59,658 nucleotides of DNA from an uncultured Mailhella sp. (GTDB lineage: Bacteria > Desulfobacterota > Desulfovibrionia > Desulfovibrionales > Desulfovibrionaceae), in contig CAJTRG010000002.1 of the NCBI GenBank assembly GCA_910578585.1, forward strand, positions 1 to 59,658, written 5' to 3'. Under the pieces are notes generated by a model. It was not told the DNA's origin. It searched no databases and was given only the letters and a program-made list of their open reading frames with translations. Position 1 is the first letter of the stretch, and each line of letters opens with the position of its first letter. This document shows, piece by piece, positions 9,169 through 17,746 of this stretch. Made by a program: the position numbers and the translations under genes.

Positions 9169-9261
9169 ATGACAGATAAATTAAAACATAACGGAAGATG
9201 TTTTCGAGGTATGCGGTTTGTATCTTTAGCCTTGGCAATACCAATCTATATATATATATAG
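9169..9261 (+). promoter_or_regulatory. Autotransporter translation start and switchable signal-peptide segment (currently closed)
   Basis: ATG 9169 follows a good ribosome-binding site (agaggtaaaaat). It encodes a long basic N-region and then MRFVSLALAIPIYIYI, an extended autotransporter signal peptide. In the present (TA)7 state the frame ends at TAG 9259-9261. If the tract had six or nine units, the same frame would run into GIMAPAAAYA and then the passenger. The segment therefore behaves as a translational on/off element. Confidence 0.7.
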
Positions 9262-12200
9262 GGATAATGGCGCCGGCTGCGGCGTATGCTGAAATTGAGA
9301 ATAACAACCTTGGAACATCTGATGCAAAATTTATAGTGTCATCAAATAAAGGTGATGCCCAAATAGTTATTGGGCAAATGGAGAATAATGTTCTGCGTAA
9401 TTCTAATGGTTCTGCTCCGGCCAGTGGTATTTATTTAAAAGGAGATACTGAAGGTTCAATTCTTAATATTACTGTTGAGGGCGGAACTCAGACAGCAGGA
9501 GCAGGCGGCTGGCCTTATCGAAATCAAATACAGATAATGGGAAATGTTCAAACATTAGTTTCATCTGGATTACTGGATGATATTAATGTAACAGCAGATT
9601 ATAGAAAATTAATTAATGCAGTACCTACTGATAAGTATTCTACCTCCAGTTCAGGCTCTACAGTTAATCTTACTTTAAAAGAGAATGCAAAATTTTATGG
9701 ACTGATATATGGCGGAAGAAACGACCTTTCTGCAAGCAATGGTGCAGACCCTAATTTGGGAGACAGCTGTGGCAATACAGTTAACATAACACTTGAAAAA
9801 GGTTCTGTATTAGGAGCTTCATTAATTTTTGGAGCCAGATCCGGTCAAGGTGAAGGTGCAACAGCAGATATAGATGGCAATCCTTATAATGTTAATTTGA
9901 AGAAAGGGTATAAAACTGATAATAATGCAGTTATTATCAGAGGTGAAAAACTTGCAGATAATGAAATTAATCTAGCCAATAGAAATATGTATTTTCCCGC
10001 AGGCGGGATTTTTGGGGCTGAAGGCTGGCAAGCCAATAATAACTATGTTTCTTTGCAGTATGCTTATATACAGTCAGCAGGGGCAGCTACAAGAAAATTC
10101 GGGATTGTCGGCGGCAGAGGATTGTATAATTTCCGTATTTATGATGGTGAAAACAGCGCCATAGCCAATAATAATATTGTTGTGATTAAAGACAGCGCTA
10201 TCGGAACCTTTGGCGGACCGGGGATGTCTGTTATGGGTGGTTATTCCTATGGGCAGGCAAAAAATAACATTGTGGTTATGGAAAATACCAAAATTAATGG
10301 GCATGTCTATGGTGGCTTAGAGCTTTTTGGTATGACGGAAGCAAGTCCTGATCAAAGAAGACAATTGCATTCCAATTTAGTTTCCCTGCATAATGTTGAA
10401 CTTATGGGAAATTCTTCAATCTATGGAACTGCTACTGCTGACAGTAAGACTTGGAGACAAGCGGTAAATGATGGTGATAGACTCAATACAGAGAAGCAGT
10501 CTTATTTTGGTTGGGATTCTGTTGACGAACAATCTATTAAAGCTGTCAACAGAAGAAGAGGGATAGCCCATATCGGCGGTCAGGTTAAAGCTGGTTCTGC
10601 CTATGTGCGCTATATTCATTTTGGTTCTTATATAGATGCAAATACCTTGCAGGCCCATCAAACCTATGATGTTTTTAGTCCGTATTATCCAAATGGTTCC
10701 TCCAGCGGTGCAGGGGCTGCTGTTCCGGTCACTTTCACTCAGGGGAAGGAAAGCACGAATTTAAATCAGCTGGTAGCGGGCTCCTATTTATGGAATACCA
10801 ATGGGTTCCATTCTGCCTTGGATGCAAAAGATCCAAACCAAAGTACCAGTACCAATGGTCAGCATAACTTTTGGGTAAATGTTTATACAAACTTGTCAAG
10901 CGTTGTTAATGGTGATGGAACGAAATTTAATACCGGAGCTTCATTATTTGATGCAAGCGGAAATGATGTAAACCATTTTTATAATGGTTCTGCAAATGAT
11001 TATGGTTATAATGCCAATTCTGAAGACGATTTATCCCTTCTTGCCATGGATGACGGCATGATATTGAGCGGCAGTACCGGGAATGGTATTATGCACGATT
11101 TCAGAGAACATTATCAGGGACGTGTGTTGTATCTGGGGGTAAATAATGGTAAGGATTATGCCGGAAATACTATTAATGCTGTTGATATTCATTTTGGTGA
11201 TATTGAAGACTTCAGGCAGCATAATGGGCAAAATGCCAATGCTTTCGGTAATACGCAGGTTGGTATATTTGTGGACGGAAAGGGCTCAACAGGACAGTAT
11301 GATCAAGATCCTTATCATAGAGACCCTGTGGGTGACAGTGTAGACAGCCCCCGCAGCTGGAAAGATATGGTTATTACCATTCCGAATTTCACGATTGTGC
11401 AAAATAACAGCATTGTTGCTGATGCCACCTATGGATTTTATAAATACCTTCATATTGACGGGGATGTTGCACAAGATACTAATGGCAGGGACGTTAAACA
11501 AACAGGATCAGGTGACGCAGCGGGTGTTGGAATTAAGTATTGGCTCAAGTCTCTGACTATCAGACCCGGCGCACTGCTTACTCTGAAAGGAAATAACGGC
11601 ACCGCAGCAAAAGAAGATACTTATACCTTGTCTGCCTACCTGACAGGCAGAGGTCATGTTGCCATTGCAGAAAACACTGAAGTTATCATGGGTGATACCA
11701 GAGTTAACGATGAAGCTGTGGATACTGACATGCTCTCAGGTACCGGCGGATTTGAACAGGAAAATACCTATGAAAACCAATATACCGGTGCAACAATTAT
11801 TCGAAAGGGTGCAAGACTTTTCCAAGGCTCCCAAGGAGCTTTAGGCTCAGCTGCGCATCATACCAGTAATTTGGTTCTTGAAAATGATGGAGCAGGTGCT
11901 AATGGCGGTCAGTACTTCCTGCAGGGACTGAACCAGATTGTCGGCGGATTGCTTGTTTCTGATACGTCTGCTGTTGATTTAAGCACACAAAGCAAGGGCA
12001 CTTTTGATGCAGCCAATAATAAGGGGTATTTGGATGTTCAAGGTTATGCCCGTGTCAACGATAATGGTGAAATCAAAGGTAACGCTAACTCAACTCTGGC
12101 TGTTACCCGCGGCGTTGGTGACATCTATTCCCAAAACGATGATATGTTAGGTACTTTTGCCTTGAAGAGCAGCAGTGCCGGCTATTTGCACAATGCAAAT

Positions 12201-13721
12201 TCTTTTACGGCAGCTTTAGCTGATATTGACGCAACATCAGAACTGAACTTTATGAGTTTCAACGGTTCAGCCGCGAACCCAGGCGATGCCTATATCGGCG
12301 CCATTCGCAATGCCGGTGATGTTTATCTTTCAAACAGAAGCAAGGGTGAAGATCTGACTTCTTTGAATACTGTAAACATTGCCCGTACCTATACCGGTAT
12401 TGAAGGTTCTAACATCTTCTACCGCGGTGTGGTTCAAGGCCCGACTAACTCCACCGTTGACGTTATTCATGTTCCTGAGGCAACCGGCAGTTCTCTCGTT
12501 GCCTTTGCCCATTTCAATAATTTGACCGCCGGCATTTTCAGCTCTTCCCGCGGTGAAAGAACCGATAAGAGTGTTGGTATCCCAGTCTTTATTATTGACG
12601 ATAGAGATGCAGCAGGAAGCCAGCTTCACCTTAGTATGAATAATTTTGGCGTTGTAGATAAGGACGACCCCGGCTATGAATGGGTATACTCATTGGGCTA
12701 TAATGATGCGGTAAATTCTGCAACTGATCGTGAATGGGTTCTTTACAACTCCATTGACGGCAGGGATAACTATCAGCCAAGACCTGAACCCGGTGCCTAT
12801 ACCGCGATTGCTCACTCCTGGTCAAGAATGCATATGCGTCTGCACGACCGCTTCGGCCAAGCTTATGAAACCGATCCTTTTGATGCTGAACATAAGCCAG
12901 CCTCTGCCTGGATTCGTCAGGAAGGCAGACTCACAAAGTTCAGAATGAGCGAAAGCGGTTCAAGAACTCGTTCATTCACTTCTTTGACTCAAGTCGGCGG
13001 CGACCTTGTGCGCAAGGAAATCGACGACGTTTGGAAGTATAACCTTGGTTTCTTTGTTGGCGATTTGCAGAACTATTCAAGATCCCGCACTTGGAATACC
13101 GCAAAGGGTAGAGCTGAAGGCTACGGACTTGGCGTTTACGGAACATTGTACACAGGCAACAGTCCTGACGACGGTTTCTATATTGACACATGGCTCAGCT
13201 ACAACCACTTTGAAAACAAGATTTACGGCAACAGACCTGAATTCAAGTATAATTCCAGCGGCTGGGTATACTCCATTGAAACCGGCTTGACTCTGCCTCT
13301 CGGCGAAACCGGGGATAAGCCGGAAGATAAGTATATCTGGACATTGCAGCCTGAGTTTCAAGTTATTTGGGACGGCGTTGAAGCAGGTACTGCTCGCGAC
13401 AGCACGGGCACAACCTATTCACTGCTTGGCAATGATAACGTGGTTCTTCGTGCAGGAGCCCGCCTCCATGCCAATAACATGAACAAGGGACTTGGCTATA
13501 TCGAAGCGAACTGGATCCACAATACCCATAAGTTAGGCGTAATGCAGGGTAATCACCCATTCTATATGGAAGGCGGACAAGACCTTGGTGAACTTCGCTT
13601 CGGTTTGGAAGGACGTGCAACTACCAATACTCTGTGCTGGATGACCCTTGGTACTCAGCGCGGAAGACACGCTTACCATAACGAAATTGTTCAATTCGGT
13701 CTCAGATACATGTTCAAGTAA
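9198..13721 (+). CDS. Large autotransporter (type Va), probably phase-variable
   Basis: Surface protein of about 1500 residues that would be exported by Sec and translocated by its own C-terminal barrel. The passenger (about 40-1200) is rich in Gly, Asn, Ser and Thr with beta-helix character. A PATR-like repeat (GATIIRKGARLFQGSQGALG) lies near residue 860. The barrel starts near residue 1230 (SAWIRQEGRLTKF) and ends in FGLRYMFK with a terminal aromatic/basic end. The coordinates give the open frame from ATG 9198, but this start has no well-spaced ribosome-binding site and yields a poor signal peptide. The better start, ATG 9169, is out of frame by one TA unit. ATG 9267 is a third possibility but lacks the signal peptide. 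Passenger function unknown: adhesion or immune evasion is only a guess. Confidence 0.85.
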   Translation: MFSRYAVCIFSLGNTNLYIYIGIMAPAAAYAEIENNNLGTSDAKFIVSSNKGDAQIVIGQMENNVLRNSNGSAPASGIYLKGDTEGSILNITVEGGTQTAGAGGWPYRNQIQIMGNVQTLVSSGLLDDINVTADYRKLINAVPTDKYSTSSSGSTVNLTLKENAKFYGLIYGGRNDLSASNGADPNLGDSCGNTVNITLEKGSVLGASLIFGARSGQGEGATADIDGNPYNVNLKKGYKTDNNAVIIRGEKLADNEINLANRNMYFPAGGIFGAEGWQANNNYVSLQYAYIQSAGAATRKFGIVGGRGLYNFRIYDGENSAIANNNIVVIKDSAIGTFGGPGMSVMGGYSYGQAKNNIVVMENTKINGHVYGGLELFGMTEASPDQRRQLHSNLVSLHNVELMGNSSIYGTATADSKTWRQAVNDGDRLNTEKQSYFGWDSVDEQSIKAVNRRRGIAHIGGQVKAGSAYVRYIHFGSYIDANTLQAHQTYDVFSPYYPNGSSSGAGAAVPVTFTQGKESTNLNQLVAGSYLWNTNGFHSALDAKDPNQSTSTNGQHNFWVNVYTNLSSVVNGDGTKFNTGASLFDASGNDVNHFYNGSANDYGYNANSEDDLSLLAMDDGMILSGSTGNGIMHDFREHYQGRVLYLGVNNGKDYAGNTINAVDIHFGDIEDFRQHNGQNANAFGNTQVGIFVDGKGSTGQYDQDPYHRDPVGDSVDSPRSWKDMVITIPNFTIVQNNSIVADATYGFYKYLHIDGDVAQDTNGRDVKQTGSGDAAGVGIKYWLKSLTIRPGALLTLKGNNGTAAKEDTYTLSAYLTGRGHVAIAENTEVIMGDTRVNDEAVDTDMLSGTGGFEQENTYENQYTGATIIRKGARLFQGSQGALGSAAHHTSNLVLENDGAGANGGQYFLQGLNQIVGGLLVSDTSAVDLSTQSKGTFDAANNKGYLDVQGYARVNDNGEIKGNANSTLAVTRGVGDIYSQNDDMLGTFALKSSSAGYLHNANSFTAALADIDATSELNFMSFNGSAANPGDAYIGAIRNAGDVYLSNRSKGEDLTSLNTVNIARTYTGIEGSNIFYRGVVQGPTNSTVDVIHVPEATGSSLVAFAHFNNLTAGIFSSSRGERTDKSVGIPVFIIDDRDAAGSQLHLSMNNFGVVDKDDPGYEWVYSLGYNDAVNSATDREWVLYNSIDGRDNYQPRPEPGAYTAIAHSWSRMHMRLHDRFGQAYETDPFDAEHKPASAWIRQEGRLTKFRMSESGSRTRSFTSLTQVGGDLVRKEIDDVWKYNLGFFVGDLQNYSRSRTWNTAKGRAEGYGLGVYGTLYTGNSPDDGFYIDTWLSYNHFENKIYGNRPEFKYNSSGWVYSIETGLTLPLGETGDKPEDKYIWTLQPEFQVIWDGVEAGTARDSTGTTYSLLGNDNVVLRAGARLHANNMNKGLGYIEANWIHNTHKLGVMQGNHPFYMEGGQDLGELRFGLEGRATTNTLCWMTLGTQRGRHAYHNEIVQFGLRYMFK
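9247..9260. repeat. (TA)7 dinucleotide tract in the autotransporter signal-peptide region
   Basis: Seven TA units between atc and ggg. In-frame joining of ATG 9169 to the passenger needs a unit number divisible by three (six or nine). Seven gives TAG at 9259; eight gives a different frame that ends at the TGA near 9280. Confidence 0.92.
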
Positions 13722-13730
13722 TAACGTATT

Positions 13731-13764
13731 ATAACCGGACGGTGCTTTGGCACTTTCCGGTTAT
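13731..13764 (+). terminator. Hairpin between the autotransporter and the following lipoprotein gene
   Basis: ataaccgga (13731-13739) pairs with tccggttat (13756-13764), with an inner gtgc/gcac stem. The following T-run is weak, so it may attenuate rather than end transcription, giving unequal amounts of the two products. Confidence 0.55.
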
Positions 13765-13772
13765 TCATCATA

Positions 13773-14480
13773 ATGGATTATGCTATGAAAAATATAAAGA
13801 AATTGTGGACTTTGCTTTGTGTATGCATTCTTTGCATTGCGCTTCAAGGCTGTGCAGGGAAGGACTGGTCTTATAAAGATAAAAATTATCCCAATGTAAG
13901 TTGGTTTACTCCGTCAACTAAATTGCTTGAAGCCAATCAGTTCAAACAAACGGCAGAACCTGTTCGCGTGCTCTTGTGGGTGACCTACATCTTTGAAGGA
14001 AATAAGGTTATCAAAGATCCTTTTGATAATCGCACTCCAGACTGGCGTGAAGTTGACGGCCTGTATCTTGCAACAAAACGCTATCTTGAAGAAACAGGCC
14101 TTTTCCAAGTTGTAGAAATTGAAGATGAAAACATTCAGGGTAAAATGATGATCAATATTACCCGCGATATGGATGAAAAGACCAAGGCACTCATCGCTGA
14201 ACAGAAAAAGAACGCCACCGATGAAAAGATTGTTTATGAATTCAATACCGGCATGGATATGAAGGTTGCGATCAAGGGTAAATCTGTTTTGACAGCAGTT
14301 TCGCAAACCAATCATATGTTTATCGGCAATGAAGACTCCAAGGAAAAAGATCTTGGCCTTGCTCCTGAAAAGTTCACCTTCTCCTACTTCAATAACATGG
14401 ACTTCCATACCGAATTTGTCCGCCGCTACTACAGACAAATGCTTTTTGAATGCCTGAAACAAATTGAAAACGATTTGTAA
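13773..14480 (+). CDS. Predicted lipoprotein downstream of the autotransporter
   Basis: A 235-residue protein with an ideal lipobox, ALQGC, after a hydrophobic signal segment, so very likely an envelope lipoprotein. The mature part has a strand-rich middle (VRVLLWVTYIFEGNKVI, LYLATKRYLEETGLFQVVEI) and resembles periplasmic domains that bind or assemble envelope proteins, but I do not recognise a family. Two starts are possible: ATG 13773, or ATG 13785, which gives the more typical MKNIKKLW signal start. Neither has a clear ribosome-binding site. It lies 51 bases after the autotransporter stop, so a shared transcript and an accessory role in its display are plausible inferences. Confidence 0.75.
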   Translation: MDYAMKNIKKLWTLLCVCILCIALQGCAGKDWSYKDKNYPNVSWFTPSTKLLEANQFKQTAEPVRVLLWVTYIFEGNKVIKDPFDNRTPDWREVDGLYLATKRYLEETGLFQVVEIEDENIQGKMMINITRDMDEKTKALIAEQKKNATDEKIVYEFNTGMDMKVAIKGKSVLTAVSQTNHMFIGNEDSKEKDLGLAPEKFTFSYFNNMDFHTEFVRRYYRQMLFECLKQIENDL

Positions 14481-14489
14481 TTTTTTTCT

Positions 14490-14510
14490 TGGGGGAGATT
14501 ATCTCCCCCA
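14490..14510. terminator. Palindromic hairpin after the lipoprotein gene
   Basis: tgggggagat and atctccccca form a 10-bp GC-rich stem 10 bases after the stop codon. Upstream is a T-run (14481-14487), so on the minus strand it is a classical terminator; on the plus strand the following run is A/C-rich. Confidence 0.55.
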
Positions 14511-14524
14511 AACCCCCTAAACGC

Positions 14525-14557
14525 AAACCCGTTATAGACTTTGTCTATAACGGGTTT
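14525..14557. terminator. Perfect 15-bp hairpin terminator
   Basis: aaacccgttatagac and gtctataacgggttt pair perfectly around a TTT loop. On the plus strand gttgttt follows, which suits termination of the autotransporter-lipoprotein transcript. Confidence 0.65.
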
Positions 14558-14607
14558 GTTGTTTATGAAATTTGCGAATTAAAAAAGCATATTAGAAAAT
14601 TATTTTA

Positions 14608-14841
14608 AAAAGTTTTGTAAAGGGGTGCAGGGGCTTTTTTACGTATTGTTGGCATGGCGAAGCCATAATAAGCCTATAATACGTTATAAAAGTTCTCGTC
14701 CTCGAAAAATCAAGCCCGTAAGGGATTACATGATTTTTCGGGGGAAGAAACTTTAGCTCTGCTGTCTTTATCTGTAAAGCTCACAAGTTCGCTAACAGCT
14801 AAAGCTTCAAAAGTTTTTCCCCTGCAAAAATTTTCAAATTA
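14608..14841. repeat. Interrupted copy of a dispersed palindromic repeat
   Basis: The left arm aaaagttttgtaaaggggtg (14608-14627) and the right arm starting caaaagtttttcccctgc (14808-14825) are roughly reverse complements. Together they resemble the compact hairpin at 24421-24490. The 170-base middle has further stems: acgtatt/aatacgt (14641-14684) with an inner atggc/gccat, cgaaaaatca/tgatttttcg (14703-14740), and ctttagct/agctaaag (14751-14804). The right arm runs into the stop codon of the biotin-carrier gene. Confidence 0.5.
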
Positions 14842-15489
14842 GTTTAATTCTTTCCATTCGTGGTTGACGCGACTGATCACATCTTCAATGGTTTCCACCT
14901 GATCAGGGGAGCAGACGCCGATAAGCGGCTGATTGACATCAACATTTAGATTATGGTCAAAATAAACCTGATAAATAATGCCGTCCGGCCCGGTATAAGG
15001 CAGGGGCACTTCACGTTTCATACGGGAAACAATGAATAATTCCATACCATTGACAACAGTAACAGAACGGCTGCCATAGACTTTAACCTTGGTGTCAATA
15101 TCGGGGATGAAATAATATTTGGCTCGTTCCGGCGCAAGAAAAAGGTGCAGTGTCTTTTGCAAAATGGTGTTGATAACTTCCTCTTTGGTGAGAAAATGGC
15201 GTAAAATGCCGATTTCAACGCCCGCTTCCACAAAACTGTTATCATATTGGCGGTGAAGCTTTTGGATAATCCCTTTGCGGCAGGCATGGATAAAACGGGG
15301 ATTATTTTCACGGGTAATAACCGCGATTTTGGTGCCGGGAAATTCTTTAAATTCGCCCGTGGCGTCCGTCACCTTGTCTCCCTCCTGCAGATTGGAAAAT
15401 TCAATCTTGCCGGTATGGGGCGTTTTTATGCTCAAATCCGTATAGGGATGTTGCTTTATTTCTTCTAAAAGTGCAGTAATATCTAACAT
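14839..15489 (-). CDS. Biotin-carrier protein of an acetyl-CoA carboxylase-type enzyme, unusual biotin site
   Basis: A 216-residue protein, last in the carboxylase operon. The C-terminal 65 residues show the biotinyl/lipoyl fold pattern: VSRMKREVPLPYTGPDGIIY followed by FDHNLNVDVNQPLIGV. The expected biotinylation motif EAMKME is replaced by SRMKRE, leaving Lys158 as the only candidate acceptor. The N-terminal 140 residues are not a normal Pro/Ala-rich BCCP linker but a separate domain. It starts 11 bases after the carboxyltransferase stop. By position it should carry carboxybiotin between the other two subunits; whether it is truly biotinylated cannot be seen. Confidence 0.75.
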   Translation of the reverse strand: MLDITALLEEIKQHPYTDLSIKTPHTGKIEFSNLQEGDKVTDATGEFKEFPGTKIAVITRENNPRFIHACRKGIIQKLHRQYDNSFVEAGVEIGILRHFLTKEEVINTILQKTLHLFLAPERAKYYFIPDIDTKVKVYGSRSVTVVNGMELFIVSRMKREVPLPYTGPDGIIYQVYFDHNLNVDVNQPLIGVCSPDQVETIEDVISRVNHEWKELN

Positions 15490-15499
15490 TTAAGAGTTC

Positions 15500-17746
15500 C
15501 TATCTATAATAAAGATTGCGTCCGCCCATGGTGAGCAAGGCTTGCTTCAAATTGGTGCGCGTATCGCGTCTGTCCCAAACGCCTTGAATATGGCCGCGGG
15601 AAAGGGCTTTGTAACAGTTGTGGTGGTCAGGCGGAACATCTCTGCCGGTCGTATTTTTGATAACAGCAGGGCCGGCAAAACCAATATTTGATGAACGCAT
15701 GGCAAATTGATAGTGCGCACAGCCAAGAAAACTTGCAACAGGGCCGCCAAAACTGTTGGTATCATAAAGCACCAGATACAAGCCCCCGGCACGAAGATAA
15801 CGGCGAATGGCAATGGTAACACGGGGCATTTGAATAACGCCGTGCGTGCCTTCCTGAATGCGGATGCCGGCAGTGCCATGAGAATAAATGATCAGCGGAT
15901 AACGTTTTCTGCGCGCTCTGTCGATAGCTGAAATGAGCTTTGCCCCTTCTGCCGCGCCAACAGAACCGCCTCTGAATGGCGCTGCCAAAATCGCAACAAC
16001 ACAGCGTATACCGTCAAGCTGTGCTTCATAGGTGATGCAGGCAGATTTCAGCTTTGTCTTTTCGCGGGCTTCCTGCAAACGTTCGGTGAGAGTTGGGAAA
16101 TCAAGCGGGTTGCCGGATTCCCATTCATTATTAAATTCATAAATGGAATTTTCATCAAAACAGTTGTACATAAACCATTGGTATTCCATTTTAAAGTGGT
16201 GGCCACAGTTGGTGCATACCCCGGCAAATTCATTGTAGAGATCAGGCGCCCAAAGGTCAATACAGCCGTGGGTCGCGCTGTTGGTACAGGTAACGGCTCT
16301 GTCTTCTTTGGCTCTAGGGCTGACCCATTTCCAGGTATTCCTGCGGTTGGCTTCATCTTCCCATTTTGAAAGGGTGGTGAGTTCCTCTTCGGCAACTGGG
16401 TCAATGCGGCGAACTTTATTGTAGGCATTTTTGAACGGCTTGGAGGTTTTATGCTTGAAGCTCAGCCATTCTGCTTCAATTTCTTCGCGCAAACGCTGAT
16501 AATTCTTGCGCTGACGATGATAAATATCATAAACAAGTCTGTTGTACACTTCGCGCCATTGCTCAGCCCATGTGTCAATGAGCGCGCCCAGTATGCTTTG
16601 CTTGTTGATATAACTTTTGCGTGACATACGTATAAATTTGTGCTGACGTTCTTCAATTAAATCACTGCGCATGCTGCGTTTGATATGCCAGCGCACAAAG
16701 GTTTCATCAAGATTGATATCAGGATTTTGCAGGCGGCGAAGCTTATTGAAATTGAAAATGGAAAATCCATTTGAGCGGAGCATAATTTCATCTGTTGCCC
16801 GAATAATTTCCTGACGAAGAGTGCGGAAAAAATCATAATGGTACGGACGCGCGCCAAGAAGCGGCTCCTGTACAATTTTATCGATATAACCAAAAGCCAA
16901 GTTATCCTGGGCAGTTAAATGAAGATTTTTGGCACAGCGTTCAGTGAGCTCGGCACTGGCACGTTCGCCGCGTTTGAGCCTGCCTTCAATGGCTGCAGCC
17001 CCTTCCGGAGAAATAACAGAATAATAGCCATGGGAAAGCATAAGGCGCTTGTCCGCAAGCCCAAAAGCTTCCGCCCCGCCGGAGCCGCCTTCTGAAATGA
17101 GCGCAACAATCGGAACGGATAAGCCTGCCATTTCATAGATATTTTTTGCAATTTGCTGGGCTGCGCCGGGATATTCTTCCACAGGGTCGCCGCCGGGAGT
17201 AAAAATATAAGAGTGGATAGGAATGCCTTCCGTTTCAGCAACCTGCATGTAGTGCAGGGCTTTGGCATTGCCCCAGGGCTTTGCAGAACCGCCGTTTCTG
17301 AATTCCTCTCCATGTCCCTTTTCATGGCCGATAACCATGACAGACTGGTGATAGGTTTTCTTGCCGTAACGGCGAGTAATATAGGCACGGGCAATCAAAA
17401 CAGCAGGGTCGTTGGTGTGCTCGTCCTGACCGCCGATTTCTGTGTAGTTATCGTAAACGTTTTCAAGAATGTCTTTCAAACAAATGCGTTGAGGGTGACG
17501 AACAATGCGAACTTTGTCCATGGGAGTAAGCTTTTCTTCAAACTTTTTCTCCATAACTTTGAAAAACTCGTCAAGATCTGACATCATTTTTTCAGCATTT
17601 TGCGGCTCACATTCCTTCAATTCGTTCAAATGATTTTCCAAAAGCGCAATTTCGTCCTGGTGTTTGCCGGCAAAAATATCTTTTATATAATTCAGTCTAT
17701 CTGTTAATTGTTGTATTTTCTTTGTTAATTCCATAATAGTACTCAT
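15500..17746 (-). CDS. Fused acetyl-CoA carboxylase carboxyltransferase, alpha then beta domain
   Basis: Transfers CO2 from carboxybiotin to acetyl-CoA to give malonyl-CoA, the first step of fatty-acid synthesis. The 748 residues hold an AccA-like half first (VMIGHEKGHGEEF, SEGGSGGAEAFGLADKR, YYSVISPEGAAAI, to about 330). A basic linker of about 150 residues follows, then an AccD-like half with a zinc-finger Cys set (CTNSATHGC and CTNCGHHF, about 487-515), RGGSVGAAEGAKLISAIDRA and IQEGTHGVIQMPR. The alpha-beta order is the reverse of that in single-chain carboxyltransferases such as PccB. Its ATG overlaps the accC stop (TAATG), so the two are translationally coupled. A second in-frame ATG lies four codons in. 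Confidence 0.87.
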   Translation of the reverse strand: MSTIMELTKKIQQLTDRLNYIKDIFAGKHQDEIALLENHLNELKECEPQNAEKMMSDLDEFFKVMEKKFEEKLTPMDKVRIVRHPQRICLKDILENVYDNYTEIGGQDEHTNDPAVLIARAYITRRYGKKTYHQSVMVIGHEKGHGEEFRNGGSAKPWGNAKALHYMQVAETEGIPIHSYIFTPGGDPVEEYPGAAQQIAKNIYEMAGLSVPIVALISEGGSGGAEAFGLADKRLMLSHGYYSVISPEGAAAIEGRLKRGERASAELTERCAKNLHLTAQDNLAFGYIDKIVQEPLLGARPYHYDFFRTLRQEIIRATDEIMLRSNGFSIFNFNKLRRLQNPDINLDETFVRWHIKRSMRSDLIEERQHKFIRMSRKSYINKQSILGALIDTWAEQWREVYNRLVYDIYHRQRKNYQRLREEIEAEWLSFKHKTSKPFKNAYNKVRRIDPVAEEELTTLSKWEDEANRRNTWKWVSPRAKEDRAVTCTNSATHGCIDLWAPDLYNEFAGVCTNCGHHFKMEYQWFMYNCFDENSIYEFNNEWESGNPLDFPTLTERLQEAREKTKLKSACITYEAQLDGIRCVVAILAAPFRGGSVGAAEGAKLISAIDRARRKRYPLIIYSHGTAGIRIQEGTHGVIQMPRVTIAIRRYLRAGGLYLVLYDTNSFGGPVASFLGCAHYQFAMRSSNIGFAGPAVIKNTTGRDVPPDHHNCYKALSRGHIQGVWDRRDTRTNLKQALLTMGGRNLYYR

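Larger units (their letters stand above)
14481..14838. other. Gene-free, hairpin-rich intergenic region
   Basis: Besides the two terminator-like stems it contains the interrupted repeat at 14608-14841 with three internal stems. No open frame on either strand looks genuine. The structures could belong to a small RNA or a mobile palindromic element; nothing in the sequence decides between them. Confidence 0.55.

Noticed and set aside
9012..9260. CRISPR-like or direct-repeat array
   Set aside because: Only two short TA tracts with unrelated flanks; no regular repeat-spacer structure.
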